A program made the translations under genes and the position numbers. Below are positions 26,231 through 35,415 of a stretch of DNA of 64,000 nt, piece by piece. Under the pieces are notes generated by a model that was not told where the DNA came from, did not search any database, and worked only from the letters and a program-made list of their open reading frames with translations. Origin of the DNA: Pararheinheimera marina (GTDB taxonomy: Bacteria; Pseudomonadota; Gammaproteobacteria; Enterobacterales; Alteromonadaceae); the NCBI RefSeq assembly GCF_042654345.1, contig NZ_JBHSGB010000006.1:248001-312000 (forward strand), in the 5' to 3' direction. The first letter of the stretch is position 1. Each line of letters opens with the position of its first letter.

Positions 26231-29200
26231 TCAGGCTTGTGCCATTTTCACGGCATCTTCCACATCCACTGCCACAACACGAGAGACTCCGGGTTCCTGC
26301 ATGGTTACCCCCATCAGCTGTGCTGCCATTTCCATCGCAATTTTGTTATGGCTGATATAAATAAATTGCACTGTCTCAGACATTTCCCGGACCAGATTAC
26401 AGAATCTGCCGGTATTCGCGTCGTCCAGCGGCGCATCGACCTCATCCAACATACAAAAAGGTGCCGGATTTAACCGGAAAATTGAAAACACCAATGATAA
26501 AGCTGTCAGCGCTTTTTCACCACCCGATAACAAGTGAATTGTACTGTTTTTTTTCCCCGGCGGCCTTGCCATGATGGTAACTCCAGTTTCTAACAGATCT
26601 TCTTCAGTTAAATCAAGGTAGGCACTACCGCCACCAAAAACTTTTGGAAACAGATTCTGCAGTCCTTCATTCACCTGTTCGAAGGTCTCCTTAAATTTTT
26701 GCCGGGTTTCCCGGTCGATTTTACGGATGGCGGTTTCCAATGTATCCAGTGCGTCGGTTAAATCCTGATGCTGGGTATCCAGATACTTTTTCCGCTCATC
26801 CTGCTGTTCAAATTCTTCGATAGCTGCCAGGTTAATAGGCCCTAACCGGCTGATACTATCCTGTGTTTTTTCCAGTTGCTGCTGCCATTGCACCTCGTCA
26901 GCTTCAGCCGGTAAGGTTTCCGACAGCTCGCGGAAGTTCACCTGCAACTCGGTCAGTTGCTCCAGCATATTGGTGGCCCGCACCCGGTAACCTTCGGCAG
27001 CAAGTTGCAGGTCGGTCAGCTCACGCTGTTTTTGCGCTAACACATGGTTCAGACCTTGTTGGCCTTGTTCCAGTTGCCGCAGCTGGTCGTCCAGTTGTTG
27101 CAGTTGTTGACTTTGTTCAGCCACTAAAAGTTCCTGCTCAGCACGTTGTTCCAGCAGGATCTGCAATTCTTCCTGTGGATCGGCGTCCGGTTCTGCCAGT
27201 TCTTCTAACTGATCAGCGACCACCTGAGCACGTAACTGCAGCTGTTCTTGTTGTGCTCTGCCCCGCTGCAAACTTTGTTGTTGAAACTCCAGCTGTTTTT
27301 GCGCCGACTGCTGTTCCAGTTTCAGTTGCTGTACCTGCTGTCTGCAGAGATCGTATTGCTGGCGCAGCTGCTGTACCTGCTGCTGGCTTTGCAGCAGTTG
27401 TTGCTCCAGCGGGTACTGTTGTTCCGCCAACTGCTCCTGCTGCAGCTGTAATTCATCCTGTTGCAGCTGCAGCATGTCCAGCTGCTCTGCACTTTGTTCG
27501 GCCTGCTGCCGCGCTTTGCTCAGCTCCAGCTGGGTTTGCTGCAACTGCTGCTGGCTTAACCGCTGTTGCTGCTCCGCCAGCAGGCAAGCTGTGGTCAGTT
27601 GCTGCACTGCCGCTTGCTGGGTGTCTTTTTGCTGCTGCAGCTGCTGCAACCGGCCTTTGTCTTGTTGCAGTTGTTGCTCGGCCTGCTGCAAGTTGAGGTG
27701 TTGCAGCTGCAACTCAGGTTCCAGTTGCTGTAATTCCAGTTCAAGCACGCTGAGCTGATGCTGCAGCACCAGGCTATTGTCCTGCTCATCCTGCGCCAAT
27801 TGACCCCAATTAGACCCAAACCAACGGCCGTCCTGGCAAATCAGCGACTGCCCCAGCGCCAGTTGGCTTAGTTGTGTTTGCAGCTGTTCAGGGCTTTGCA
27901 GCAACAGAATCTGATTGAAATAATCCGGCACCAGACCATCGACCACGGCAGCAAGAGTGCCCAGAGTTTTGTTCTTGGGCTGGCGCAGCACATAGGCCTG
28001 CGTTGGTTCTGACTGATGCTGCTCGCTTAAGCCGGCCTGCTGCAAACCGGACAGAGCCGTGGCAACAGCCAGCGCCCAGCTTGGGTCCGGCTGCAACTGA
28101 GCCAGTAATTCTGCGCTTTGTTGTTGGCGCTGCTGCCACTTTTGTTGCAGCTTCTGATGTTGCTGTTGCAGGTTTTGCTGCGACGTTTCCAAGCGCAGCA
28201 GACTAGTGCGTTGCTGCTGCCAGTGCAATTCAGCCTGCTCGAAAGCCAGCTGAGCCTGGTTAATTTGCGTACTGAATTCCGTTAACGCCGCCTGCTGCAA
28301 TTCCAGCTCTTGGCGCAGCTGGGCCGTTTCTGCCGGCTGCTGCTGTTGTGCCAACAACTGCAATTGCTGGTCTAGCTCGGCCGCTCTGCTGCTGGCCGAT
28401 TGCTGTTGTTCCTGCTGATGACGCTGCTGGAATTGATTCTGCTGTAACTGCTGCTGCAATTGCAGACGCTGATGCAGCTGTTGCTGCTGGCCCTGCTGTT
28501 GCTCAGCCAACAGTTCGCTGGCTTGCTCCAGTTGTTCGGTCAGCTGTTCCAGCTGTACCTCACTGATGTCCAGCTGCGGCGCATAACCCAATAACTGCTC
28601 CTGCAACTCCTGTTGCTGGGCCAGCTGCTGCGCCAGGTGTTCATCGGTGTCTGTCAGCGTCAGTTGCAAGGTACGTAACTCGTCGCTTAAACGCTGACGT
28701 TGTTGACGCTGATGCAACAAGTTTTGCTCCAACCGGGTGATCTGGTTGCCCAATTGGTAATAACGGGCCTGCGTTTGCTGATGACTGTCACGCTGTGCCT
28801 GCTGCCGCTGTTTGAGTTGCAGTAATTGCAGCTCGTCACCGGACTGGCTGGCCTGGAATTTTTCAATCTCGGTTTGTTTCGCCAGAATTTCCTGTTCGCT
28901 CTGCTGCTGCAAGCCGTGGAAATGTAGCCATTTCAGGCAAGCCAATTCGGCTTTGAGTTTGCGTTCCTGCGTTTTCAGCTCTTTAAAACGCGCCGCCGCG
29001 GAGGCCTGACGTTTGAGCTTTTCGAGGTTTTTACCCAACTCTTCGCGCACATCACTCAGACGGTCGAGGTTTTCACGGGTATGTTTGATGCGGTTTTCGG
29101 TGTCGCGCCGCCGCTCTTTGTATTTGGAAATGCCAGCGGCTTCTTCGATAAAAATCCGCAGCTCGGCAGGTTTGGATTCAATCAGCCGTGAAATCATGCC

Positions 29201-29638
29201 CTGTTCGATGATGGCATAACTGCGCGGTCCAAGGCCTGTACCTAAGAAAATGTCGGTAATGTCACGCCGCCGGCATTTACTGCCGTTCAGAAAATAGCTG
29301 GACTGGGCGTCGCGGGTCACCAGACGTTTAATCGAGATTTCACTGCGATCGGCCAGGCTGCCCTGCAAGCGGCCTTGGGTGTTTTCAAACACCAGTTCGA
29401 CTGAGGCTTGTGACACAGGTTTGCGCTGGGTCGAGCCGTTGAAGATGACGTCGGTCATGGCATCGCCGCGCAGGTTTTTTGCAGAGCTTTCACCCAGCAC
29501 CCAACGCACGGCATCGATCACGTTGGATTTGCCGCAGCCATTTGGCCCCACCACGGCAGTCATTTGGGCCGGAAAGCCCACTGCGGTCGGGTCAACAAAA
29601 GATTTAAAACCAGCCAGTTTTATTTGCTTTAAACGCAT
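26231..29638 (-). CDS. smc: Chromosome segregation protein SMC
   Basis: This 1135-residue structural-maintenance-of-chromosomes ATPase condenses and segregates DNA, normally with ScpA and ScpB. The N-terminal head has Walker A GPNGCGKSN (31-39). The C-terminal head has the signature LLSGGEKALTALSLVFS and Walker B FCMLDEVDAPLDDAN. Between them lie two long coiled coils (about 165-510 and 625-960) that are very rich in glutamine and leucine. The hinge is compact (about 515-625) with a recognisable TLGTLAAVVDGLVPDYF segment. The start is at ATG 29638 (MRLKQIKLAGFKSF); five upstream codons are open. It is divergent from cysZ. Confidence 0.96.
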   Translation of the reverse strand: MRLKQIKLAGFKSFVDPTAVGFPAQMTAVVGPNGCGKSNVIDAVRWVLGESSAKNLRGDAMTDVIFNGSTQRKPVSQASVELVFENTQGRLQGSLADRSEISIKRLVTRDAQSSYFLNGSKCRRRDITDIFLGTGLGPRSYAIIEQGMISRLIESKPAELRIFIEEAAGISKYKERRRDTENRIKHTRENLDRLSDVREELGKNLEKLKRQASAAARFKELKTQERKLKAELACLKWLHFHGLQQQSEQEILAKQTEIEKFQASQSGDELQLLQLKQRQQAQRDSHQQTQARYYQLGNQITRLEQNLLHQRQQRQRLSDELRTLQLTLTDTDEHLAQQLAQQQELQEQLLGYAPQLDISEVQLEQLTEQLEQASELLAEQQQGQQQQLHQRLQLQQQLQQNQFQQRHQQEQQQSASSRAAELDQQLQLLAQQQQPAETAQLRQELELQQAALTEFSTQINQAQLAFEQAELHWQQQRTSLLRLETSQQNLQQQHQKLQQKWQQRQQQSAELLAQLQPDPSWALAVATALSGLQQAGLSEQHQSEPTQAYVLRQPKNKTLGTLAAVVDGLVPDYFNQILLLQSPEQLQTQLSQLALGQSLICQDGRWFGSNWGQLAQDEQDNSLVLQHQLSVLELELQQLEPELQLQHLNLQQAEQQLQQDKGRLQQLQQQKDTQQAAVQQLTTACLLAEQQQRLSQQQLQQTQLELSKARQQAEQSAEQLDMLQLQQDELQLQQEQLAEQQYPLEQQLLQSQQQVQQLRQQYDLCRQQVQQLKLEQQSAQKQLEFQQQSLQRGRAQQEQLQLRAQVVADQLEELAEPDADPQEELQILLEQRAEQELLVAEQSQQLQQLDDQLRQLEQGQQGLNHVLAQKQRELTDLQLAAEGYRVRATNMLEQLTELQVNFRELSETLPAEADEVQWQQQLEKTQDSISRLGPINLAAIEEFEQQDERKKYLDTQHQDLTDALDTLETAIRKIDRETRQKFKETFEQVNEGLQNLFPKVFGGGSAYLDLTEEDLLETGVTIMARPPGKKNSTIHLLSGGEKALTALSLVFSIFRLNPAPFCMLDEVDAPLDDANTGRFCNLVREMSETVQFIYISHNKIAMEMAAQLMGVTMQEPGVSRVVAVDVEDAVKMAQA

Positions 29639-29796
29639 CAGTCCCTGGATCACAGCGCAGGATTGGTATTCTGCCGAAACTGTAACAGAAGCCCCCTTAG
29701 TGTGTCATTACTGAAACTTGCGGTTACGATTTGTATTTGCCTGTATTGGCAGTATTTTTTATGCTTCAGACAGTTAGCAAAGGCGGAGCTCTGAAC

Positions 29797-30528
29797 ATGC
29801 AGTACCTGATGCGCGGTTTGTCGTTAATTAAAACCAAAGGTCTGAAGCGTTATGTGGTGGTGCCGCTGAGCATCAATCTGGTGTTATTTGCCAGCGCATT
29901 CTTTTACCTGATGAGTCAGCTGGGTGCCTGGGTCGATCAGGTCGCAGCCACGTTGCCGGACTGGCTGAGCTTTCTGCAGTATCTGATTTGGCCATTGGCA
30001 TTGTTTTCTATTGTGATGACGATGGCGCTGACCTTTACCATGATTGCCAACTTTATTGCCGCTCCATTTAACGGCTTACTGGCAGAAAAAACCGAGCTGT
30101 ACCTGACAGGTCAGCCATTGCCTGATCAGGGGCTGTGGGCTTTTACCAAAGATATTCCGCGCCTGCTTGGCCGGGAATGGCAAAAGCTTGTGTACCTGCT
30201 GCCACGCGCCATTGGCTTTTTGCTGTTGTTCTGGATCTTGCCTGGTATTGGCCAGTTACTGTGGTTTTTGTTCTCCAGCTGGATGCTGGCGGTGCAGTAC
30301 TGTGATTACCCCTTTGATAACCACAAAATCCCTTTTGCCACCATGCGTAAAGAGTTACGCGACCAATGGCAACTGAGTATGGGTTTTGGCATGAGTGTGT
30401 ATGTGCTGAGCTTAGTACCACTGATTAACTTACTGATTATGCCGGTCGCCGTCTGCGGCGCCACCGCCATGTGGGTGGATCACTACCGCTACAAACCGCT
30501 GCGCAGCCAGCATTTGCGTAAGAACTGA
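29797..30528 (+). CDS. cysZ: Sulfate transporter CysZ
   Basis: This 243-residue inner-membrane protein imports sulfate for cysteine synthesis. It has multiple membrane helices and strong family segments: NFIAAPFNGLLAEK, PRLLGREWQKLVYLLPRA, FSSWMLAVQYCDYPFDNHK, and MPVAVCGATAMWVDHYR. I chose ATG 29797, preceded by GGAG at eight bases; upstream in-frame starts at 29761 and 29731 lack a ribosome-binding site. It is divergent from smc, next to the smc-zipA-ligA operon, as cysZ is next to zipA in E. coli. Confidence 0.94.
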   Translation: MQYLMRGLSLIKTKGLKRYVVVPLSINLVLFASAFFYLMSQLGAWVDQVAATLPDWLSFLQYLIWPLALFSIVMTMALTFTMIANFIAAPFNGLLAEKTELYLTGQPLPDQGLWAFTKDIPRLLGREWQKLVYLLPRAIGFLLLFWILPGIGQLLWFLFSSWMLAVQYCDYPFDNHKIPFATMRKELRDQWQLSMGFGMSVYVLSLVPLINLLIMPVAVCGATAMWVDHYRYKPLRSQHLRKN

Positions 30529-30542
30529 AGAACGCTGTTAGC

Positions 30543-30598
30543 TTGGGGTCAGGTCTTGTATTTTGCATTGAAACGCAAAATACAAGACCTGACCCCAA
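30543..30598. repeat. 24-bp palindrome, GGGGTCAGGTCTTG type, copy 2
   Basis: Arms 30543-30566 and 30575-30598 are perfect reverse complements around an 8-base centre. It lies between convergent cysZ and the MscS-like gene. Relative to copy 1 at 17861, one internal pair is swapped A:T to T:A in both arms, so pairing is kept. Confidence 0.85.
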
Positions 30599-30607
30599 AG
30601 TGTGAGG

Positions 30608-31210
30608 CTAAGTGGTGTGTTTACGCCGCCAGCGTACATCCATTTTGGCTTTCGGATGCAGGCTGCAATGTTGTTGCACCACCACAGGCCGTGACACGAT
30701 CAGGTTGTTCGGGTACACCACCTGTTCATTGTGTTTTGTCACCAGCACAGTACTGAACAAATTGATTTCCAGTACCCGGCCTTCTACATAGTTGGAGCCG
30801 TCGATAATACGCACTTCAGCGCCAGGCGCGAAATTACGCTGGCCGAGCATAATGAAAAACGCTGTGATGTTAGAGATAAGTGACCAGGCGGCAAACAACG
30901 CCACCCCAATCACCGCGATCATTGAGGACGCAAGAACCAGCAGGCCTTTGATATCAATGCCCCAAACCACGCTGAGCACCACGACCAGCAGCAGAAACAA
31001 CAGAATATGAAACACCACCAAAGCGCGGCGGTTCATTTCTTCTTTCAGCACACTGGCCGCAATAGTTTTGTACAGGAAAGGCGCAATACGCCGGCTCAGT
31101 ACAATATAAAACAGAATAATCACCAGGCTGACAATGATCTGCACCACCGCAGGGCTGAAATGCGCAAACACCGCTTTCAGTTCAGCCAGCCATTGCATCG
31201 CTTGTTGCAC
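30608..31210 (-). CDS. Small MscS-family mechanosensitive channel protein
   Basis: This roughly 200-residue protein has three membrane helices (about residues 20-40, 63-85 and 90-115) followed by a short MscS beta domain (RNFAPGAEVRI, VEGRVLEINLFST, VYPNNLIVSRPVV). It lacks the long C-terminal domain of E. coli MscS and belongs to the short class. A GTG ending at 31210 has AGGA nine bases upstream and is the best start. The frame stays open to 31255, overlapping the ycgN stop. It is probably co-transcribed with the ycgN cluster. Confidence 0.85.
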   Translation of the reverse strand: MQQAMQWLAELKAVFAHFSPAVVQIIVSLVIILFYIVLSRRIAPFLYKTIAASVLKEEMNRRALVVFHILLFLLLVVVLSVVWGIDIKGLLVLASSMIAVIGVALFAAWSLISNITAFFIMLGQRNFAPGAEVRIIDGSNYVEGRVLEINLFSTVLVTKHNEQVVYPNNLIVSRPVVVQQHCSLHPKAKMDVRWRRKHTT

Positions 31211-31230
31211 TTTTATGTATCCTTTTTTGG

Positions 31231-31722
31231 CTAATCCAAATCGTTCAGTGCCCAACTGACGATATAGTCTTCAAACTTTTCCATATCGACCGCATCTTCA
31301 GAAATCGTCTTATTACGTACCGACATCTGCTTTTTGTGCATCAGGCTCTTTTTACCGCCATTCAGTAACGGGTGCCAGGACGGCAGGCCGCGGCCTTCGT
31401 ATAAACGGCGGTAGCTGCAGCTGGTTGGCATAAAGAAAATGTCTTTCAGGTTCTCTTTAGTCAGCTTGACGCAGTCCGGCACCAGCACGGTACGCTGGTC
31501 ATAAACGGTGCATTCACACTTGTGGCTGTTCAGGTACTTGCAGGCAATATTGGTGTAATACACCGTTTCTTCGTCTGCGATGTAATCGGTCGGGCCTTCC
31601 TGCTCTTCATCGTCAATAAATTTGTTCAGGCAGCATTTGGCACAGCCATCACACAGCGCCTCCCATTCCTGGGTGCTCATGTCTTCCAGGGATTTTTGTT
31701 CCCAGAATTTCTCAGTTAACAC
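31231..31722 (-). CDS. ycgN: YcgN-family cysteine cluster protein (UPF0260)
   Basis: This 163-residue protein has conserved cysteines in CDGCAKCCLNKF, CKYLNSHKCECTVY and PDCVKLT, the pattern of the YkgJ/YcgN zinc or iron-sulphur cluster family. SWHPLLNGG and the acidic C-terminus also match UPF0260. The molecular function is unknown. It sits directly after the FAH-family gene (8-base gap), giving the conserved ycgL-ycgM-ycgN neighbourhood opposite minC, with mltB added here. Confidence 0.92.
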   Translation of the reverse strand: MLTEKFWEQKSLEDMSTQEWEALCDGCAKCCLNKFIDDEEQEGPTDYIADEETVYYTNIACKYLNSHKCECTVYDQRTVLVPDCVKLTKENLKDIFFMPTSCSYRRLYEGRGLPSWHPLLNGGKKSLMHKKQMSVRNKTISEDAVDMEKFEDYIVSWALNDLD

Positions 31723-31730
31723 AGTTGGCC

Positions 31731-32396
31731 TTACGCAGACACGCTGGTCTGCAATGTAAAAAAGTCATTCAGTTCGATACCTAAGTGGTCGCCAGGCAAC
31801 AAAGGCCCGACACCAGCAGGCGTGCCGGTCAGCACCAGATCGCCTGGCAGCAGGGTAAAATGCTGCGACAACTCGGCCAGAATACGCGCCACCGAGCGAA
31901 TCATCATGCCGGTATGACCAGCTTGGCGTGGCTGGCCGTTGACCTGCAACGAAAACTCCAGCTGTTGCGGGTCTTTAATTTCTGAAGCCGCCACAAAACC
32001 CGACACCGGACAAGCCCGGTCAAAGCCTTTGGCAATTTCCCAGGGCCGCCCCAGCTCTTTTAAGCGCTTTTGCACATCGCGCAGCGTTAAATCCAGCGCC
32101 AGACCATAGCCCCATACGGCTTGCAAAGCTTCATGTTCTGACGCTTTGCTGAGCGGGCTTTGCAACAACACCGCCAATTCCGTTTCATTGTGCACCTCGC
32201 CCTGCCCCTGTGGCAGCAGCAAGGGCTGCTGCAAATGGCATAAAGCGGTCGAGGGTTTAATAAAAAACAGCGCTTCAGGCGCGGTTTTGCTGTTCATTTC
32301 AGCGATATGGTCCAGGTAATTCTGACCAATACACAACACTTTGCCGATGGGCAGCGCCAAAGGCTGTCCCTGACTGCCCAGATGCTGGTAGTTCAT
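31731..32396 (-). CDS. ycgM: Fumarylacetoacetate hydrolase family protein (YcgM-like)
   Basis: This 221-residue FAH-fold hydrolase or isomerase has the metal-binding residues Glu in VHNETELAVLL and Asp in GLALDLTLRDVQ, and the usual IGQNYLDHIAEMNS and PGDLVLTGTPAGVGPL segments. Family members act on acylpyruvates or oxaloacetate; the natural substrate here is not known. The start ATG lies two bases past the mltB stop, so it is in the mltB-ycgM-ycgN operon. Confidence 0.9.
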   Translation of the reverse strand: MNYQHLGSQGQPLALPIGKVLCIGQNYLDHIAEMNSKTAPEALFFIKPSTALCHLQQPLLLPQGQGEVHNETELAVLLQSPLSKASEHEALQAVWGYGLALDLTLRDVQKRLKELGRPWEIAKGFDRACPVSGFVAASEIKDPQQLEFSLQVNGQPRQAGHTGMMIRSVARILAELSQHFTLLPGDLVLTGTPAGVGPLLPGDHLGIELNDFFTLQTSVSA

Positions 32397-32398
32397 CC

Positions 32399-33472
32399 TT
32401 AGTCCTCACTGATAATCAGGTCAGCCAGATAGCCCACGCTGGTGACAAAATAATAAGAACGGTTCCAGTGCATTAATGTCTGGTAGTTGCTATAGGCAAG
32501 ATAGACCCGGCCATGTTCATCGTCCGGCATCACTAAGGCGGCGCGGATATCCCGTTTTGGCAAAGCACCGCCTGCGGTAGTACGTACACCCAAAGCCTGC
32601 CACTCGGCCAGACTACGCTCAGACTGCGCCCACCACTGCAACCACTGCGCTCTGTCTTTACTGCCTTTAGGGATCACCAGGCCCAGGTCAAACTCTGCTG
32701 GCAAACGCACTTGCCGGCCCCAGGTCAGGCTCTGGTCCCAGCCTTCGGTTTTCAGGTAATTCGCCATCGAAGCCCAGGCATCCATCCGACTCTGCCAGAT
32801 ATTGATATGACCATCACCATCGCCGTCTTGCGCATAGGCCATAAAGGCACTTGGCATAAACTGGCTTTGCCCCATAGCACCGGCCCAGGAGCCTTTCATC
32901 TCAGGAAGAGAGACATGGCCAGCTGCCAGAATATCCAGTGCCAGGAAAAATTCTTTACGGAAAAACGCTTCACGCCGGCCATCATAAGCCAGCGTCGCTA
33001 AAGCAGAGGGCACAGAATAATTGCCCATCACTTTGCCGAAGCTACTTTCCAGTGCCCACAGCGCCATAATAAAACGCGGCTGAACACCATATTTTTTGCC
33101 AATACTGGCCAACTCTGTCTGATGTTCTTTATAAAACTTCCTCGCCAGCGTAATACGTTGTTTGCTGATGCGCTTGGGCAGGTAGGTGTCGAGTGTTTCC
33201 ACAAATTCCGGCTGCTTTTTATCAGCCACCACCGCAGATTTATAATGCTGCAGGTTAGCAAACACCTGCTTGACCAGCGCGGCCGGGTAGCCGCGTTCAG
33301 TGGCTTCCTTTTTTAAACCAGCCACATACTGCTCGAAACCTGGCTTGTGATCTGCAGCTGCCGGAGCAGCGTTGGCGGCAGTCTTTGAGGCTGCAGTGCT
33401 GTTGGCAACCGACTGGCTGCACGCCAGTAACCCAGCCGACAACAGCACCGGCAGATACCAATTCAACTTCAT
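32399..33472 (-). CDS. mltB: Membrane-bound lytic murein transglycosylase B family lipoprotein
   Basis: This 357-residue enzyme cleaves the glycan strands of peptidoglycan to 1,6-anhydro products. It has a lipoprotein signal (LLSAGLLACS, lipobox Cys 18), the catalytic Glu in ALWALESSFG, and the family segments TLAYDGRREAFFR and WAGAMGQSQFMPS, then DGDGDGHINIW. Its start overlaps the end of ycgL by 4 bases, implying translational coupling. Insertion of this gene between ycgL and ycgM differs from the E. coli order. It could be MltB or a closely related paralogue. Confidence 0.9.
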   Translation of the reverse strand: MKLNWYLPVLLSAGLLACSQSVANSTAASKTAANAAPAAADHKPGFEQYVAGLKKEATERGYPAALVKQVFANLQHYKSAVVADKKQPEFVETLDTYLPKRISKQRITLARKFYKEHQTELASIGKKYGVQPRFIMALWALESSFGKVMGNYSVPSALATLAYDGRREAFFRKEFFLALDILAAGHVSLPEMKGSWAGAMGQSQFMPSAFMAYAQDGDGDGHINIWQSRMDAWASMANYLKTEGWDQSLTWGRQVRLPAEFDLGLVIPKGSKDRAQWLQWWAQSERSLAEWQALGVRTTAGGALPKRDIRAALVMPDDEHGRVYLAYSNYQTLMHWNRSYYFVTSVGYLADLIISED

Positions 33473-33750
33473 TGTTGCTCCTTGTTTAACCAGTCCTTAT
33501 GCTCAGCCAGCCAGTCTTCTTGCTGCGGTGGCATTTGCAGATAAAAGCCCTGTTCATTTAATGACTGCCGTACTTTTTCAATGTCGGCATTGGCCAGTTG
33601 GTCACGGCCAGCCAGATTCAGCAAGGTCACCAGTTGAGGTGGGCCAAAGCTGTTGAGCAGGGCTTCAGGCACCGCAGAGAAATCGTCACGGCGCAGAACA
33701 TACAAAAAGGTCTGGTCTTTTTTCGGGCTTTTATAGATAGCGCATAACAT
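33469..33750 (-). CDS. ycgL: YcgL family protein
   Basis: This 93-residue YcgL-domain protein of unknown biochemical role is conserved next to minC. MLCAIYKSPKKDQTFLYV and NADIEKVRQSLNEQGFYLQMP match the family throughout. I start it at the ATG ending at 33750; the frame is open upstream to 33810, but those residues are not family-like. It is divergent from minC (141 bases apart) and overlaps mltB by 4 bases. Confidence 0.93.
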   Translation of the reverse strand: MLCAIYKSPKKDQTFLYVLRRDDFSAVPEALLNSFGPPQLVTLLNLAGRDQLANADIEKVRQSLNEQGFYLQMPPQQEDWLAEHKDWLNKEQQ

Positions 33751-33891
33751 AGGGCAAAAACTACTCTGACTAACTTGCCTTGGGGGTGCGCAAACTATAA
33801 CATGAAGCACCAGCCTTGCGTATCAGAGCGTGCAAGGGCTGCAAAGAATTTTGCCTTAACAAATCAAAGAAAAATAAGCGCTATTTCATCT

Positions 33892-34590
33892 ATGTCAGAT
33901 CATTCCTTTGAACTAAAAGGGAGTTTATTCCCTCTGTCTGTGTTGTATTGCCAGGATTTATCTGCCAGCGCACTGAAAACCCAGCTGGAACAAAAACTGT
34001 CCCAGGCTCCGGCTTTTTTTTACCGTGCCCCCGTGGTTATTAATATTGAAAGCATCAACGAGGTGCCGGATTTCGTCGCCATTAAGCAGGTGTTTGCTGA
34101 GTTGGAGCTGGTGCTGGTGGGCGTTTGTGGTGCCAATACAGAACTGAAAAAAGCGGCGCAGTCTGCTGGCCTCGCGTCATTGCAGCTGAGCAAAAACAAA
34201 ACGCCTGCCAAAGAACACAAAGAAGAAAAAGCCGCACCTGCCCCCGCAGCCCCAGTGCTGATGGACACCAAAATTGTTGAACAGAACATTCGTTCTGGCC
34301 AGCAAATTTACGCCAAAGGTGCGGATCTGGTAATTCGTGGTACTGTAGGTGCAGGAGCTGAAGTTATTGCCGATGGCAATATTCATGTGTACGGAGCCTT
34401 GCGTGGTAAGGCCATTGCCGGTGCCGCCGGAGACAGCAGTAAACGTGTGTTCTGCCACAAGTTAGAAGCAGAATTAATTTCGATCGCCGGCAGTTACTGG
34501 CTCAGTGACAGTCTGCAGGGTGAATACTGGGAGAAATCGGCCTGCATCAGTTTGCAGGACGATAAATTGGTTTTAGCAGATTTGCTTTAA
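33892..34590 (+). CDS. minC: Septum site-determining protein MinC
   Basis: MinC inhibits FtsZ polymerisation away from midcell. The 232 residues start at ATG 33892 (MSDHSFELKGS), close to E. coli length. The open frame reaching 33775 is not family-like. The N-terminal FtsZ-inhibitory domain (about 1-100) is followed by a Lys/Ala/Pro linker and the C-terminal beta-helix MinD-binding domain (about 125-232, with IRSGQQIYAKGADLVI and HVYGALRGKAIAGAAGD). It is the first gene of minCDE. Confidence 0.96.
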   Translation: MSDHSFELKGSLFPLSVLYCQDLSASALKTQLEQKLSQAPAFFYRAPVVINIESINEVPDFVAIKQVFAELELVLVGVCGANTELKKAAQSAGLASLQLSKNKTPAKEHKEEKAAPAPAAPVLMDTKIVEQNIRSGQQIYAKGADLVIRGTVGAGAEVIADGNIHVYGALRGKAIAGAAGDSSKRVFCHKLEAELISIAGSYWLSDSLQGEYWEKSACISLQDDKLVLADLL

Positions 34591-34602
34591 GGATATTTTG
34601 CG

Positions 34603-35412
34603 ATGGCAAAAATCATTGTTGTAACGTCAGGAAAAGGCGGTGTTGGTAAAACTACTTCCAGTGCTGCCATTGGTACAGGTATTGCGATGCGCGGTTTTAA
34701 AACCGTGATCATCGATTTTGATATTGGCCTGCGGAACCTCGACCTGATTATGGGTTGTGAGCGTCGCGTGGTGTATGACTTTGTCAATGTGATCAATAAC
34801 GAAGCCAACTTAACTCAGGCACTTATTAAAGATAAACGCATCGACACCTTATTTATTTTGCCTGCGTCGCAAACTCGCGATAAAGATGCATTGAGCAAAG
34901 AAGGCGTTGAACGGGTGCTCAACGACCTGAGCAAAGACTTCGATTACATTATTTGTGATTCACCTGCAGGTATTGAATCCGGTGCCATGATGGCGCTGTA
35001 TTTTGCCGATGAAGCTGTGGTGGTGACGAACCCTGAAGTGTCATCCGTACGCGACTCAGACCGTATCCTCGGTATGCTGAGCAGCAAATCACGCCGCGCC
35101 GAGCAAGGCCAGTCAGGCATCAAAGAACACCTGCTGCTGACCCGCTACAACCCGGAGCGGGTAGAAAAAGGCGAAATGCTGAGCGTGGAAGATGTCGGTG
35201 AAATTCTGGCGATTAAACTGCTGGGTGTGATCCCTGAATCTCAGGCGGTGCTGAATGCATCGAACTCAGGTACTCCGGTCATTCTGGATGAAGAAAGTGA
35301 CGCAGGCCAGGCCTATCTGGACACAGTTGCCCGCTTACTGGGTGAAGATGTGCCTTTCCGTTTCCTGAATGTGGAGAAAAAAGGTTTACTGAAACGTCTG
35401 TTTGGAGGCTAA
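34603..35412 (+). CDS. minD: Septum site-determining protein MinD
   Basis: This 269-residue membrane-associated ATPase recruits MinC and oscillates with MinE. The deviant Walker A SGKGGVGKTT lies at residues 9-18 (K11 and K16), with DFDIGLRNLDLIMGCERR and CDSPAGIESGAM downstream. The C-terminal amphipathic membrane-targeting helix (GLLKRLFGG) is intact. It lies 12 bases after minC and 3 bases before minE. Confidence 0.98.
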   Translation: MAKIIVVTSGKGGVGKTTSSAAIGTGIAMRGFKTVIIDFDIGLRNLDLIMGCERRVVYDFVNVINNEANLTQALIKDKRIDTLFILPASQTRDKDALSKEGVERVLNDLSKDFDYIICDSPAGIESGAMMALYFADEAVVVTNPEVSSVRDSDRILGMLSSKSRRAEQGQSGIKEHLLLTRYNPERVEKGEMLSVEDVGEILAIKLLGVIPESQAVLNASNSGTPVILDEESDAGQAYLDTVARLLGEDVPFRFLNVEKKGLLKRLFGG

Positions 35413-35415
35413 CCA

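Noticed and set aside
26863..27696. Long plus-strand open frame (277 codons) antisense to smc, with other shorter ones nearby
   Set aside because: It arises from the CAG/CTG-rich codons of the Gln/Leu-rich SMC arms; the translation is a low-complexity Ala/Val/Pro string with no start signal or domain.
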